Below, one piece after another: positions 11,346 to 26,044 of a stretch of DNA of 64,000 nucleotides. Below the pieces are notes generated by a model. That model did not search any database. It saw only the letters and a program-made list of their open reading frames with translations, and was not told where the DNA came from. Each line of letters opens with the position of its first letter. Position 1 is the first letter of the stretch. Source of the DNA: Halichondria panicea (taxonomy: Eukaryota; Porifera; Demospongiae; Suberitida; Halichondriidae); NCBI RefSeq assembly GCF_963675165.1, contig NC_087390.1, positions 3,977,301 through 4,041,300 on the forward strand, in the 5' to 3' direction. Position numbers and translations under genes: made by a program.

Positions 11346-14300
11346 CACATCACATCACACCACACACACACACACACAACCTCCCTCCACACACATACAC
11401 ACGCCGTGCACACCCTCCCCCCCACACACACACGGCCTGTACACACCACACACACCACACGGCGTGCACCCACTCCCCACACACACAGCGTGCCCTCCCC
11501 CCCACACACACACGGCTTGCATACACCACACACATATACACACAACACACATACGAACACACACACATCACACTATACCAACACACACATACACACACAC
11601 ACACAACCTCCCTCCACACACACACACGGCGTGCACACCCCCGCCACACACACACGGCCTGTACACACCACACACACCACACGGCGTGCACCCCCCTCCC
11701 CACACACACAGCGTGCACACCCCCCACACACACAACACACACACTGCACACCCCCTCCTCACACACACCACACACCCCCCCACATGCCCCCCTCACACAC
11801 CCCCACCACACACACACGGCTACGCACACACCACACGGCCCTCCCCACACACACACACTGGGTGCACACCCCCCCACACACACACACACAACACACACAC
11901 ACACACCACACCTCCCACCACAGACACAACACACACTGCACACCCACTCCTCACACACAGCACACACACCCCCACATTCCCCCCCACACACACCACAAAC
12001 ACGGCGTGCACACCACACACGCACACATACCACACACACACACGGCGTGCACACCCCACACACACACAGGGTGCACACCCCACACACACATGGCCTGCAC
12101 ACATCACATGTGCCACACACACACACACACACACAACACGACACACACACCCCACTCCACACACACACACAGCATGCACACATCCCCCACACACACACGG
12201 CCTGCTCATGGCTTGCACACACTAAACACCACACGGCCTGCACACCCCTCCCCACACACACACACACACACACACACCAAACACACTCACGGCCCCACAA
12301 ACACACACACACACACGGCATGCACAACACACGGCGTGCACACCCCCCACCCCCCACACACACAACACACGGCGTGCACACCCCCTCCCACACACACACA
12401 CACACCGACACGGCGTGAACACCCCCCTCCACATACACACACACCCACACACATGCACCCACAACACACGCACACTCCCTCCACACACACACATACAGCA
12501 CACACACACACACGGCCTACACACCCCTACATGGCACAAACACGGCGTGCACACACACACACACACACACGGCATGCACACCCCCCAAAGACGGCGTGCA
12601 CACCCCCCCCACATGGCACAAACACGGCGTGCACACACACACACACACACGGCATGCACACCCCCCAAAGACGGCGTGCACACCCCCCCCACACACACAC
12701 ACACGGCGTGCACACCCCCACACAACACACACACACGGCATGCACACCGCCCTCCACAAACACACACACACAAACACGGCGTGCACATCCCCCTCCACAA
12801 ACACACACACGCCCCCACACACGCCCCCACACACACGCACACACACAAACGCGGCGTGCACACCCCCCACACACACACACGGCGTGCACACCACAACCCA
12901 CACAGCGTGCACACCCCCCTACGTGCACACCCCCCTACACACACACACACAAACGCGGCGTGCACACCCCCCACACACCCACACACGGCGTGCACACCAC
13001 AACCCACACAGCGTGCACACCCCCCTACACACACACACAAACGCGGCGTGCACACCCCCCACACACACACACACGGCGTGCACACCACAACCCACACAGT
13101 GTGCACACCCCCCTACACAAACACGGCGTGCACACCCCACACACACAAACATGACGTGCACACCCCCCACACACACACGGCGTGCACACCACAACCCACA
13201 CAGCGTGCACACCGCCCCCAACACACACACAAACACGGCGTGCACACACCACACACACAAACACGGCATGCACACCCCCCCCACACACACACACGGCCCC
13301 ACACAATACACACACACGGCCCCCCACACACACACCTCACACACACCCCTCCACACACACACACACACACACGCGTGCACACACAAACTGTGCACACACA
13401 AACACGACGTGCACACACAAACACGGCGTGCACACCTCACACACAAACTGTGCACACACAAACAATGTGTGCACACCCCCCAACACACACACACGGCGTG
13501 CACACCCCCTCACACACACACAGGGCGTGCACACCCCCACACATACGGCCCCCCACACACACACCTCACACACACACACCCCTCCACACACACACATGCG
13601 TGCACACACAAACTCTGCACACACGTGCACACCCCCCCCCAACACACACCCACACATGCATGCACACACAAACTGTGCATACAGGCGTGCACACACAAAC
13701 ACGGCGTGCACACCTTCCCAACACACACACACGGCGTGCATACCCCCACACACACACACGGCATGCACACCCCCACACAATACACACACACGGCCCCCCA
13801 CACACACACACCCCTCCACACCACACACACACGAGTGCACACAACACGGCGTGCACACACAAACACGGCCCCCAAACACACACACGGCGTGCACACCCCC
13901 ACACAACACACACACACGGCATGCACACCGCCCCCACACACACGCACACACACAAACACGGCGTGCACACCCCCCCTACACACACACACACAAACGCGGC
14001 GTGCACACCCCCCACACACACACACGGCGTGCACAACACAAACCACACAGCGTGCACACCCCCCTACACACACACACACACAAACGCGGCGTGCACACCC
14101 CCCACACACACACACACGGCGTGCACACCACAACCCACACAGCGTGCACACCCCCCTACACACACACACACAAACACGGCGTGCACACCCCACACACACA
14201 AACATGACGTGCACACCCCCCACACACACGGCGTGCACACCACAACCCACACAGCGTGCACACCGCCCCCAACACACACACACAAACACGGCGTGCACAC

Positions 14301-15500
14301 ACACACACACAAACACGGCATGCACACCCCCCCCACACACACACAAGGCCCCACACAATACACACACACGGCCCCCCACACACACACACACACGCGTGCA
14401 CACACAAACTGTGCACACACAAACACGACGTGCACACAAACACGGCGTGCACACCTCGCACACCTCACACACAAACTGTGCACACACAAACACAGTGTGC
14501 ACACCCCCCAACACATACACACGGCGTGCACACCCCCTCACACACACACACGGCGTGCACACCACCACACATACGGCCCCCCACACACACACCTCACACA
14601 CACACACACATGCGTTCACACACAAACTCTGCACACACGTGCACACCCCCCCAACACACACACACACACATGCACACACAAACTGTGCACATTGGCGTGC
14701 ACACACAAACACGGCATGCACACCTTCCCAACACACACACACGGCGTGCATACCCCCACACACACACACGGCATGCACACCCCCACACAATACACACACA
14801 CGGCCCCCCACACACACACCCCTCCACACCACACACACACGAGTGCACACAACACGGCGTGCACACACAAACACGGCCCCCCAACACACACACGGCGTGC
14901 ACTCCTCCACACACACAACCACGGCGTGCACACCACAACCCACACAGCGTGCACACCGCCCCCAACACACACACACACACAAACACGGCGTGCACACCCC
15001 CTCACACACACACGGCGTGCACACCCCCACACAAAACACACACACACCTCACACACACACACACACATGCGTGCACACACAAACTGTGCACACACAAACA
15101 CTGCGTGCACATCCCCCAACACACACGGCGTGCACACCCCCACACAACACACACACATGGCCCCACCTCCACACACACACATGGCGTGCACACCCGCACA
15201 CACACAGCGTGCTCACACAAACACTACCCCCCCAACACACACACCGCCCCACACAACACACGGCTCACACACACACAAACACGGCGTGCACACCCCCCCA
15301 CGCACACAAACATGGCGTGCACACACACACGACACGGCCCCCCCCACACACACACAAGGCGTGCACACCCCCCAACACACACACACAAACACGGCGTGCA
15401 CACTTCCCCCCACACACACATGGCGTGCACACACCCACACTCACACACAAACACTGCGTGCACACACCCCCCTCCACACACACCCCCTCATACACACACA
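11346..15500 (+). repeat. CA-rich minisatellite array B, part 1, with higher-order repeats
   Basis: Same composition as array A. Three levels of structure are visible. Two tandem copies of a roughly 80-bp block containing catggcacaaacacggcg and caaagacggcgtgc lie at 12530-12690. A module cgcggcgtgcacacc / acaacccacacagcgtgcac recurs about every 80-110 bp between 12860 and 14260. A block of about 1.0-1.05 kb is repeated: acaacccacacagcgtgcac followed by accgccccc is at 13191 and 14242, and acgagtgcacacaacacgg is at 13831 and 14839. No coding function. Confidence 0.95.
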
Positions 15501-15700
15501 NNNNNNNNNNNNNNNNNNNNNNNNNNNNNNNNNNNNNNNNNNNNNNNNNNNNNNNNNNNNNNNNNNNNNNNNNNNNNNNNNNNNNNNNNNNNNNNNNNNN
15601 NNNNNNNNNNNNNNNNNNNNNNNNNNNNNNNNNNNNNNNNNNNNNNNNNNNNNNNNNNNNNNNNNNNNNNNNNNNNNNNNNNNNNNNNNNNNNNNNNNNN
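15501..15700. other. Assembly gap (200 N)
   Basis: Exactly 200 undetermined bases within the CA array. The round number suggests a placeholder, so the true array length is unknown. Confidence 0.99.
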
Positions 15701-18700
15701 CCCCCTCCCACACACACGCACACGCACACGCAAATCACACACACGGGCGTGCACACCCCTACACAACACACACACAAATACAAACACGGCATGCACACCC
15801 CTACACAACACACACACAAATACAAACATGGCATGCACACCCCCCTCCCACACACACGGCGTGCACACCCCCCCACACACACACACACCACACACATAAA
15901 CACGTGCACACCCCCCACAAAAACACACGGCACAACACACACACACCACACACACACAAACACGGCCCCTTCCACACACACACACACCCCCACACAACAC
16001 ACACCCCACACACACACCCCCTCCCTCACACACGGCGTGCACACCCCCAAACACACACACACACCACACACGCATACCACACACAAACAGCGTGCACACC
16101 CCCCCACCCACACACATACCACACACAAACACCCCCCCACACACACACGGCACCCACATACCACACACACACACACACACACACCACACACACACACAAA
16201 CATGGCGTGCACACCCCCTCCCACACACACACAACACACTCACACCCCACACACACACACACACAACACACACCCCCAAACACACACCACAAACACAAAC
16301 ACGGCGTGCAAACCCCCTCCCACACACACACACCCAGCGTGCACACCCCAACCAACACGCGAATGCTCCCACACACACGGACCCCCATACACACACACGG
16401 CACACACACACACCACACACACACACACACACACAAACACGGCGTGCACATCCCCCACACACACATACACACAACACACACACACACGCACAACACACAC
16501 ACCCAGTGTGCACACAACACACGCATGCTCCCACACACACGGACACACACACGGCACACACACACACCACACACACACACACACGGCGTGCACATCCCCC
16601 CCCACACACACACACAACACACACACACACACACGCACAACACACACACCCAGCGTTCACACAACACACGCATGCTCCCACACACACGGACACACACACA
16701 CGGCACACACACACACCACACACACACACACACAAACACGGCGTGCACACCCCACACAACAACACACACACCCCCACACACACCCCCATACACTCACACA
16801 CACAAACACAAACACGGCGTGCACACCCCCTCCCACACAACACACACGCACAACACACACACGACGTGCACACCCCCTCCACACACACACACACACACAC
16901 ACATGGCGTGAACACCCCCACACAACACACACAGAAATACAAACACGGCATGCACACCCCCTCCCACACACACACAACACACACACAACACACACACACG
17001 ACACACACACACCCACATACACACACACACGACACACACACGACCACACACAACGCACACACCACACACACTCCACACACACACAAACAAAAACACGTTG
17101 TGCACACCCCCTCCCACACACACACACACAACACGGCGTGCACACCCCCACACAGTGCACACCCCCACACAACACACACACACACGGCATGCACACCCCC
17201 TCCCACACACACACGGCACACATACACAACACACACAAACACGGCGTGCACACCTCACACACACAACACACACACACAACAAACACACACCCCCACATAC
17301 ACACACACACGACACACACACACCACACACACATACCACACACACACAAACACGACACACACACACAAACACACAAACACACACAAACACGGCGTGCACA
17401 CCCCCCCACCCACACACACACACACACCACACACACCCCCTCCCACACACACACACACACACAATACACACACACGACATGCATACCCCACACAACACAC
17501 ACAACACATACACAAATATAAACACCGCCCCTCCCACACCCCACACACACACACCACACACATAAACACGGCGTGCACATACACACACAACACACACACA
17601 CGGCGTGCACACCCCACACACAAATATAAACACGGCATGCACACCCCCTCCCATGCACACCCCCTCCCACACACACAGCACACACACGCCTCTCCCACAC
17701 ACACACACAACACACACACACACACACACACACCACACACACAAACACGGCCTCTCCCACACACACACACACACACAACACACACCCCCACACGACACAC
17801 ACACACCCACACAATACACACAGCCTCACACACACACAAACATAAACACGGCTTGCACACCCCCTCTCACACACACACCTCCCACACACACACACACCAC
17901 ACACACAAACACGCTGTGCACACCCCCTCCCACACACACACACACACACAACACACACATACGGCGTACACACACACACAAACACGGCGTGCACACCTCC
18001 TCCCACACACACACAACACACACACCCCCACATACACACACACCCCCACACACACAAACATAAACACAGCGTCCACACCCCCTCCCACACACACACACAC
18101 ACACAACACACACACACGGCGTACACACACACAAACACGGCGTGCACACCTCCTCCCACACACACACAACACACACACCCCCACATACACACACACACGA
18201 CATACACACACCCCCACACACACAAACATAAACACAGCGTCCACACCCCCTCCCACACACACACATACACCACACACAAACACGGCGTGCACACCCCCTC
18301 CCTCACACACACACACACACACACAACCCCCACACAACACACAAATATAAACACGGCCCCTCCCACACACACACACACGTGCACACCCCCACACACAATA
18401 TAAACACGGCCTCTCCCACACACACACACACACACAACACACACACCCCCACACGACACACACACACCCACACAATACACACAGCCTCACACACACACAA
18501 ACATAAACACGGCTTGCGCACCCCCTCTCACACACACACCTCCCACACACACACACACCACACACACGAACACGCTGTGCACACCCCCTCCCACACACAC
18601 ACACACACAACACACACACACGGCGTACACACACACACAAACACGGCGTGCACACCTCCTCCCACACACACACAACACACACACCCCCATATACACACAC

Positions 18701-20030
18701 ACACGACATACACACACCCCCACACACACAAACATAAACACCGCGTGCACACCCCCTCCCACACACACACATACACCACACACAAACACGGCGTGCACAC
18801 CCCCTCCCTCACACACACACACACACACACAACCCCCACACAACCACAACCCCCACACAACACACAAATATAAACACGGCCCCTCCCACACACACACGTG
18901 CACACCCCCACACACACACAACACACGTGCACACCCCATCCCACACACACATACACCACACACACCACACACAAACACGGCGTGCATACCCCCTCACACA
19001 CACACACCCACACAACACACACACAAATACAAACACGGCATGCCCCACACACACAGTGCCACACACACACACGGCACACATACACACCACACACACAATT
19101 ACGGCGTGCACACCCCGTCCCACACACACACAACGCACACACACAAACATAAACACGGCACACACACATACACGGCACACACACATACACCACACACAAA
19201 CACGGCCCCTCCCACACACACACACACAACACACACAAATACAAACACGGCATGCACACCCCCTCCCACACACACGTGCACACCCCCCCACACACACACA
19301 CGGCACACACACACACACAATTACGGCGTGCACACCCCCTCCCACACACACACAACACACACACAAACATAAACACGGCATACACCACACACAAGCACGG
19401 CGTGCACACACACACAATACACACACAAATACAAACACGGCATGCACACCCCACACACGTGCACACCCCCCCACACACACACATACACACCACACACACA
19501 ATTACGGCGTGCACACCCCCTCCCACACACAAACACGACACACACACACACAAACACACACACACAAATACAAACACGGCATGCACACCCCACACACGTG
19601 CACACCCCCCCACACACACACACGGCACACATACACACCACACACAATTACGGCGTGCACACCCTCTCCCACACACACACAAACATAAACACGGCATACA
19701 CCACACACAAGCACGGCGTGCACACACACACACAACCCCCACACAATACACACACAAATACAAACACGGCATGCACACCCCACACACGTGCACACCCCCC
19801 CACACACACACATACACACCACACACACAATTATGGCGTGCACACCCCCTCCCACACACAAACACGACACACACACACAAACACACACACACACAAATAC
19901 AAACACGGCATGCACACCCCACACACGTGCACACCCCCCCACACACACACACGGCACACATACACACCACACACAATTACGGCGTGCACACCCCCTCCCA
20001 CACACAAACACGACACACACACACACAGAT
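15701..20030 (+). repeat. CA-rich minisatellite array B, part 2, with higher-order repeats
   Basis: Continues after the gap with other sub-families: blocks with acgcatgctcccacacacac (16373-16700), blocks with acaaacataaacacgg and ccctcccacacac (17600-18900), and from about 19097 a module aattacggcgtgcacacc that recurs near 19097, 19319, 19500, 19646, 19829 (aattatggcg) and 19975. The array ends at cacacacacagatgtacagc. Confidence 0.95.
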
Positions 20031-20765
20031 GTACAGCTAATATAATTTTTATCATAGACGATAATTATGACTGAGTAGGTGGATTGACAGCTTTGAGGAT
20101 AAGATCGCCAAGTTTTTCTCCAGTGAAAGGTGCATGCGGCAGTGGCTGGAAAACGCTCCGTCTTCCAAATAGCATCTTCGTATAAAATGTGACAGGCTCT
20201 GGGAAAAAGGCCATATTGGAGCAGATATTAGTATTGAGCAATGGCCAGATTTATGGACTGCAGTGTATAATCTCATAATCATTTTTATTAGCTTATAGTT
20301 ATCTACCTTATAGTTATCTACAGTCTTTCTACTACCTCTCTGTAAAATCTGATGCTCTGAATCCAACGCGTTCCACTGAAGCGCTTTGTCTAAGCATCCA
20401 CCATTACCTTACTTTTCCCAATTTAGCAATCTTTAAGTGGGCGTTTCTCAATATCGCTATTTCAGAACTTTGAGTTTCCAACGCGCATAACTCAGGCATG
20501 AAAAGAGGTATGTGCAAACTAAGCATATCAATGTATAGGCAATTCTTTTGCTCTATCATCTGGTATTTAAATCTCAACAATTGTAGCCTGCTCCAATATG
20601 GCCACAAATAGCATACAAAATAGGACAGATACCTTCAACACAACAAATGTGGCAAGAGCATCGGTACCCGGAAGAGCTCCTGGCGGTTCTGCACAAAGAC
20701 TGACGATGAGCTATTAATAATAAATTCTTCAATAAATTAAAATTAATTATACTGACTCCATGCAC
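20031..20765. other. No gene recognised; short inverted repeat
   Basis: Begins with gatgtacagctaat (20031-20044), a word that also sits at the edge of the GT block near 63246-63260. A 16-bp inverted repeat, ggccatattggagcag at 20209-20224 against ctgctccaatatggcc at 20588-20603, encloses about 360 bp. No convincing exon is visible. Confidence 0.4.
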
Positions 20766-21180
20766 TTAAGGCCTGGGCCTTGTACTGATAGCATTAATTT
20801 TATTCATTACCTAGTGTCATAATCTTTATCAGTGCATGTGATGTCATGAGTCAATGTGTTTGCCTAGCGCTGGAACTATTATACAATATCTTTAGCAGCT
20901 GAGTTAAGAGTAGAGTAGAGTAGAGTAGCCCTCAAAAGATAGAGTATGTTGTCATGATTATGTTTCCCAAGTGGGGAGTCAATATGTGTCTTAGCTATAC
21001 TGGCTTCTTTAGCCAGGCTATGTTGTGTATCTCAAGAATACAGTAACTGCTACTCTCCCCATTTATGATACTAGTACCTAGCAATGAATTGTTCATCTAG
21101 CCTTGTTTTTGAAGCTTGCCATCTCGTTTTGCAGTTTTCTTACTAAAAGTGGCATGACGTCTTTTTTTAACTCTCTTCCC
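20766..21180 (+). mobile_element. Left part of a TTAA-flanked element
   Basis: TTAA at 20766-20769 is followed by ggcctgggccttgtactgat, then attaattttattcattac, gcatgtgatg, gctggaactatta and gtggcatgacgtc. The same order is found at 52466-52790, where the complete element is preserved. The matching right end is not visible downstream, so the copy looks truncated or rearranged. It contains a run of four gagta units near 20910-20930. Confidence 0.65.
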
Positions 21181-21348
21181 TTTGCAGTTCGCTAAATATA
21201 GCCACCACGTGGGAATGTCATATACGCAAATTGTTGCAAAGGTATGAGATGAAATCCTATATGATTGATGAATATGTTATTTTTTGTGTCGACTCATTGA
21301 GTGTTGAGAAATATATCGTTGAAAAAATACCACTTTTGTTGCTTCTCA

Positions 21349-22253
21349 ATGAATTCTATTCGACCGTGTACTTGCATTCTGTGTGGTAAGAAAAACAATA
21401 AATACTACTCTCATTATCAAACATGGGGTCCAAAAGAGAGAGATTTTGTAGAAGCTCATTATAATATTATTCCAAAATGGAGTAATGTTATTTATACACA
21501 TAAGTGTGTGTATCCTGAATGCCCCAGCGACAGTCACCATCATTTGCCACAGTCAGTGAGCTCAAAGGTTTTCTAAATGTTAGCAGTAATGTGTTAGACT
21601 ACTGTGCAATGACCACTATCATTATGTGTACAAAGGTACAACGTACCGCTGTGGGATTCAACCCCAGTCTTTCAAAAACTTAACAGACACTGTCCAGACG
21701 TCCTGTGTGGAGAGGAGAGTATTACTGATAACGTGTCATATGTTTAGCTTGCTACAGAACACAGTTAGCAATTTGCAAATCTTACTGTGATGGAAGCAAA
21801 GGCCAACTTGAATTTTTAATGGGAACATACTCAACATACACAATCTGATCCAAGCTGACCAAATGCATACTGCATGTAGCGTTGCATAAATCAAGCCATA
21901 TTAATTACCGACTTTGTCTAGAATGTTTGTGAGTATGTACATGGACAACTCACCAAAAGAATTAAATTTTCATATAAATGGCTAGATTTCAAGTGCGTGC
22001 ATAGGCGATATGGTACAGTTTTATATGCAAAAAACGGGGATTTGATAACAAGCCTATCCTGGGCATGGGCTCAAAGCACCACAGATGTCACGTATGAGAC
22101 AACGCCCAGTAACGATGCTATATCAAGAAGAGCCGGGGATATAGTGAACGATTTAGTTCACACAGAAAGTGACTGGTACAGTCAGCTCGATGCTAAGTTC
22201 AACAATAAAACACCTCAATATAAACTGGAATCTCTGATGAACGCTTGTGGTTA
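21349..22253 (+). CDS. Zinc-cluster transposon-associated protein (degraded)
   Basis: Two readable parts on the plus strand. The first, 21349-21576, starts MNSIRPCTCILCGKKNN and has Cys-x-x-Cys followed by a Trp-Gly-Pro segment and a second Cys/His cluster (THKCVYPEC). The second, ending at the TAA at 22251-22253, contains RYGTVLYAKNGDL, LSWAWAQSTTD, SDWYSQLDAKFN and KLESLMNACG. Between them (21578-21990), fragments such as LACYRTQLAICKSYCDG remain but in different frames. I recall a gene family with this N-terminal cysteine region and C-terminal DWY..KLESL..ACG segment as repeated in sponges and cnidarians and linked to mobile elements; the function is not known to me. It faces the minus-strand block at 24.2-29.1 kb, which suggests but does not prove one composite element. 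Confidence 0.55.
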
Positions 22254-22370
22254 AGTCTATCACAAGGACAATGAGAAACACTACCAAAGATGTGAGACGG
22301 TTTAACATACTTTGTGGTATAACATACTTTGTGGTATACTGTTTTGCACGAACATGAGAGTGCCTACACC

Positions 22371-22450
22371 CTCAGGTATATTAAGGACTGGGACCAGCAA
22401 TTATTGCTGAATCAGCTAATACTAAACCCTGCCTACACGCACGATCACCA
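22371..22450 (+). repeat. Diverged end of the foldback element
   Basis: Shares ctcaggtatattaaggactg and attattgctgaatcagcta with the arm of the foldback element at 39126-39633, then diverges. The following bases hold a near-duplicate atcaccatggtttccgccca / gtcaccatggtttccgccca (about 22445-22525). Confidence 0.6.
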
Positions 22451-24234
22451 TGGTTTCCGCCCACGCATTAGTGCTAACTCTGCATATACAAAACCCCGCC
22501 GTCACGGTCACCATGGTTTCCGCCCACACACTATTACCTCCGGTGATACTTAGTGCCTAACGCAACAGCCTGAAATCTTCATCTTATGTTTGTGGCTAAT
22601 TCCTAACTCAAGAGAGTGAAACAAAGGATCAAAGAACAAGAGCGTATCCTAGGGCATATTATTTTAATTGAGCTTTACCTAAGGCCTACTTCTACTTAAC
22701 TGTACACTGACATTAGCTAGCTGGCTGACATATAAATGATACATAGCTGCTGTAGCTAGCTAGCTAGCTTAGCTATCTGTCTGTCCGTGTCTTTTGTTGA
22801 GTTTTCAAATCTGGGATATTGGAGATAGTCTACTGATCGATAAACAGCCTAGGATAAGATATCCATGCAAGCCCTGTGCATATAGCTGTACATATAGCGG
22901 GCCTGTGTTTAAAAGAATAGCTACAATGTAATAATAAAAGCAAACTTGACTTATTATGTTTCTGTTTTTAGGTATCTGGCACACTGCACTGGAAGGCAAT
23001 GTACATGTATATGTCTACCCGACGACACCGATTATCAGACTTAAAGGTAAGCTGGTTTTTACGTTCAACTTTGTACTATTATCTTTTCAAGGAACTTAGT
23101 ATAATTTGAACTCCAAACTCCAAACTCCGTTGCGTACGAAATCAGCTTTTATAAAACAAAATAGTAAGGGTGTTAGACCATTAGAACGGAAACAGTTATA
23201 GAGTACAGTTAAAAGCAAGGCCAGGGTGAACCCCAATATGTAAAAGTTATGTAACATGTTTGACTATGTAACATGTTTGACCTTGGGTTTTGATTGAGTA
23301 GTTTCACAAATCATCTGTGTAGATAAGATCTTAATACTGTGAGTGGATACAGCAAATTAAAAACAAATGGCAATATAAATTACCTACTGTACTGCAAAAT
23401 CAGATTTCAAACTTGTGCCATAGAGTCAATAGTTTTCGTGTGTAGATTTTTCATGGTATGATGTTGGAATGGTCCCGTATTCAATGTAATGCGTCTTGAC
23501 GTCAGCTTAAATAATCTGAGTGTGCAGATTTTCTGAGTGTGCAGATTTGCTAAGAGTTTATTATATTGTTCTCGCTCATGTGAGGTTATTTTCTGCGTGA
23601 GGTTATTTTCTGCCTTTTATCTGCCTTGTGTTTTAGCTGCTGTCGCATACTATCAAAAGCCGCTAAATGATCATTTTCACTAAGTAATGTCCCAATTTGT
23701 TTAGCTGCCTTCGAAGTATAACACGGTATATAGTGCTTGACAGCATAACTGCAACCAAATGGTACTCAGCAATATTAATGTATAACTGCCTGCAGCATCA
23801 TCCAAAAGCTTTTATACTTCTCACATAGGTTGGGGACAGAGGGGACATTAAGGTGGCACTTCCAGTTTTTGCATTCCATTGACCGCAACTATGATAATCA
23901 ATTAGTACCATGAAGAAGGAAAAACTCAACAAAAGGAATTTACTGACTTCCTGTTCATTCCTCAGGCTTCCAAATTTGGGCATGTGTAGTACTACATGGT
24001 GCAAATGATGTGGCCAGACAGTTTCTTTTGATCTATTTCCTACTAATTTTCCCACGGTACAATGTGATTATGCACTACCAGATTTCAGTGGAAGTTTTTA
24101 CAGGTACACTTTAGAGAACATCAAAACAAAATACATGATCATAGACAGAAAAGTCTACTGTTTAAAATGTACAGAAAGAACAGCCATAAAAACTAAAAGT
24201 ATAGGTACACAAAAATATTGTTTTAGAGGGTATT
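22451..24234. other. No gene recognised
   Basis: AT-rich intergenic sequence. It contains several short tandem duplications (for example 17-bp copies at 23248-23281; the octamer aactccaa repeated near 23110). One possible exon lies at 22973-23046, between tttttag and gtaagc, and is open in one frame (KAMYMYMSTRRHRLSDLK), but nothing supports it nearby. Confidence 0.4.
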
Positions 24235-26044
24235 TTAGTCGATATTCTCAAACACTCTTCTATGAGATTTGTATTTCTTGAGTGCATTATCCATTTCTTT
24301 GCCAGGCTGAAAACCTTCCAGATAACCTTGTTCATATTCCCTCACTTTTCGAAAGAATTTCCGCATCAAATCGACGGGCACCGATTCTAAGGCAGGAGGG
24401 ATAATCTCTTTCAGTCTTTGAAGCGTGAAGTTAGTGTAGGCTCTACAGTACACCTTTGATTGGCCCCACACCCTCTCAATGGGGTTTAGCTCACAGTGTA
24501 ACTTGGGGAGAAAGAGACAATTGAAACTCCTTTCTTCTACATAATGTTCAACCTGAGTTTTTTCCAATCGAAAATCGTCGTGAAAGGACAAAATTATTCG
24601 CATATCGTCGGCCTTTAGTGTCGTTGGATTGATTCCTCTTTCTGTGAGGATGGTCTTTAAACCCTTTGCTGTTCCATCAGGATTAACCATGAGCTGAGCT
24701 GGGGAGCTCTAGCCCACGTGGTATCTCTCACTCTCCTGGGACCTCCATCTTTGACGAGAATATTTTTTGCGATCAGTGCATGCTCCGCAAACTTCTTGTG
24801 ACAGCTGCTTTGGTCGAGAATGAAGACAACTGTATGCGTTGAGGGTGGATATTTCACTTCAGCAATGTCACATGCATTCTTCATCTCCTCAAGAAACCTG
24901 TCGCCAGTAAAATACCCATCTCACGTTGTGCTCCATACTCCAGAAAAACACGAGCGTTCTTTGCAATACTTGGATCGACCTTTTTGTACGCCTCGTCTGA
25001 GAGATGCAAGTAACCGTCGTATTCGTCAATGAAGTCGGCTATCATAACTCCACTGCCCTTTGTTTTAGGCAATATTGCTGGCTTATCTTCTTCCCCTCAC
25101 ATCCAAGTTTGACCTTCATTGCAGTTGTATATGGACTCGTCGTGGTACAACAAAACGAGTCGCTTCTTGTCATCGTCTTGTTCGACACGAATTCTTGGTG
25201 GTTCGCCAAGACACAGTGGTGGGGGCTTGTGAGTCTTGCGGAGATCTTCCATTTGCTTCAAGTACTTTTCACGATGGTCCACAACATCTTTCCTCTCATG
25301 GCCATCTATATATACGCCTTTCTTATGGTTGCGTGGCTTGAATCCAAGGTAGTGTAACCAACGTATAGCTGTTCTGAGTGAGATTTGTCGGGGGAATTTG
25401 GGAGGAAGAAAACTAAATGGCAGGAGAAAGTCATTAACGTATGTACAGAAACTCTGAGCAGTCATGTTGGGCTTTCCTTTGTTGAAAGCATTCTCCCTCA
25501 CCCACTTCCTTGCTTGACTGTTGATGTTTTCATCGTGATACACCGTAGCTCTTTCGTACTTGCCCTGCTTTCGCTCCTTAAATGTCCCCTTGTTCTGGAA
25601 AAAATCATTCCTGTACTTTTGGATTGTCGTCTGGTGAAATCCAACAAAAGAGGCAGCTTCTTGAGCTGCCTCCTTGACATTCATCCCTTGTCTTTTTTTA
25701 TAGTTTTCCATTAACGCAATAGCCAGCATCTGTCTAGTATTGAACGAAAGGGCAACCATGAAGTCGTCGAAGCACTCCTGAGCCTTCTCATTGGTGAAAA
25801 CGTCCTCATCAGGATCACTGTCGTAGTCTGTTTCACTGTCAATGCTATCAATGTTCAATGTGCAGCAGGTCTTCAATATCCCATGTAGCCAGTAGGGGCA
25901 TATTCGTTGCAAGTGTGCCTGCACACGACCTTTAAGGAACGCTTCTGAGATGGTTGTTCCATTGTATGCGGGCACCTTGTTAGCTACCTCAGTAACCATA
26001 GTGGTTTGCTTCTTAAGGCTTGTGATGGTGCTATTTCTAAGCAA
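24235..26044 (-). pseudogene. IS630/Tc1-like (DDE_3-type) transposase, broken
   Basis: Reads right to left. The N-terminal half (26044-25097) contains a helix-turn-helix-like segment (AAQEAASFVGFHQTTIQKYR) and RTAIRWLHYLGFKPRNHKKG. The catalytic order of this superfamily is present: YHDESIYN (first Asp), FILDQSSCHKKFAEHAL (second Asp) and LHCELNPIERVWGQ (Glu before Arg-Val-Trp), with about 20 further residues to a basic end (KKYKSHRR). Lesions: a TGA at 25094-25096 where a Trp codon fits, a 2-bp insertion near 24925, and a 5-bp tandem duplication (agctc twice) near 24703-24715. Together the parts make about 600 residues, close to full length. It is the third of three minus-strand transposon genes lying head to tail. 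The lesions make it inactive as read. Confidence 0.75.

Noticed and set aside
11346-20030. Regularly spaced repeats that could suggest a CRISPR array
   Set aside because: Spacers are themselves CA repeats, unit length varies widely, and the surroundings are eukaryotic with introns.
644-20074. Very long open frames across the CA arrays, some over 1,600 codons
   Set aside because: They encode only His-Thr or Val-Cys alternations, exist in several frames on both strands and run through the N gap. They reflect the lack of stop codons in (CA)n, not genes.
20209-20603. Inverted 16-mers as the ends of a MITE
   Set aside because: No target duplication and no second copy in the window; kept only as an observation.
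21645-21665. gtgggattcaaccccagtc as a tRNA T-arm
   Set aside because: No acceptor stem, D-arm or anticodon arm fits around it, and it lies inside the decayed zinc-cluster gene.
25004-25714. Plus-strand frames opposite the IS630-like transposase
   Set aside because: The minus strand carries the catalytic motifs; the plus-strand frames are antisense shadows.
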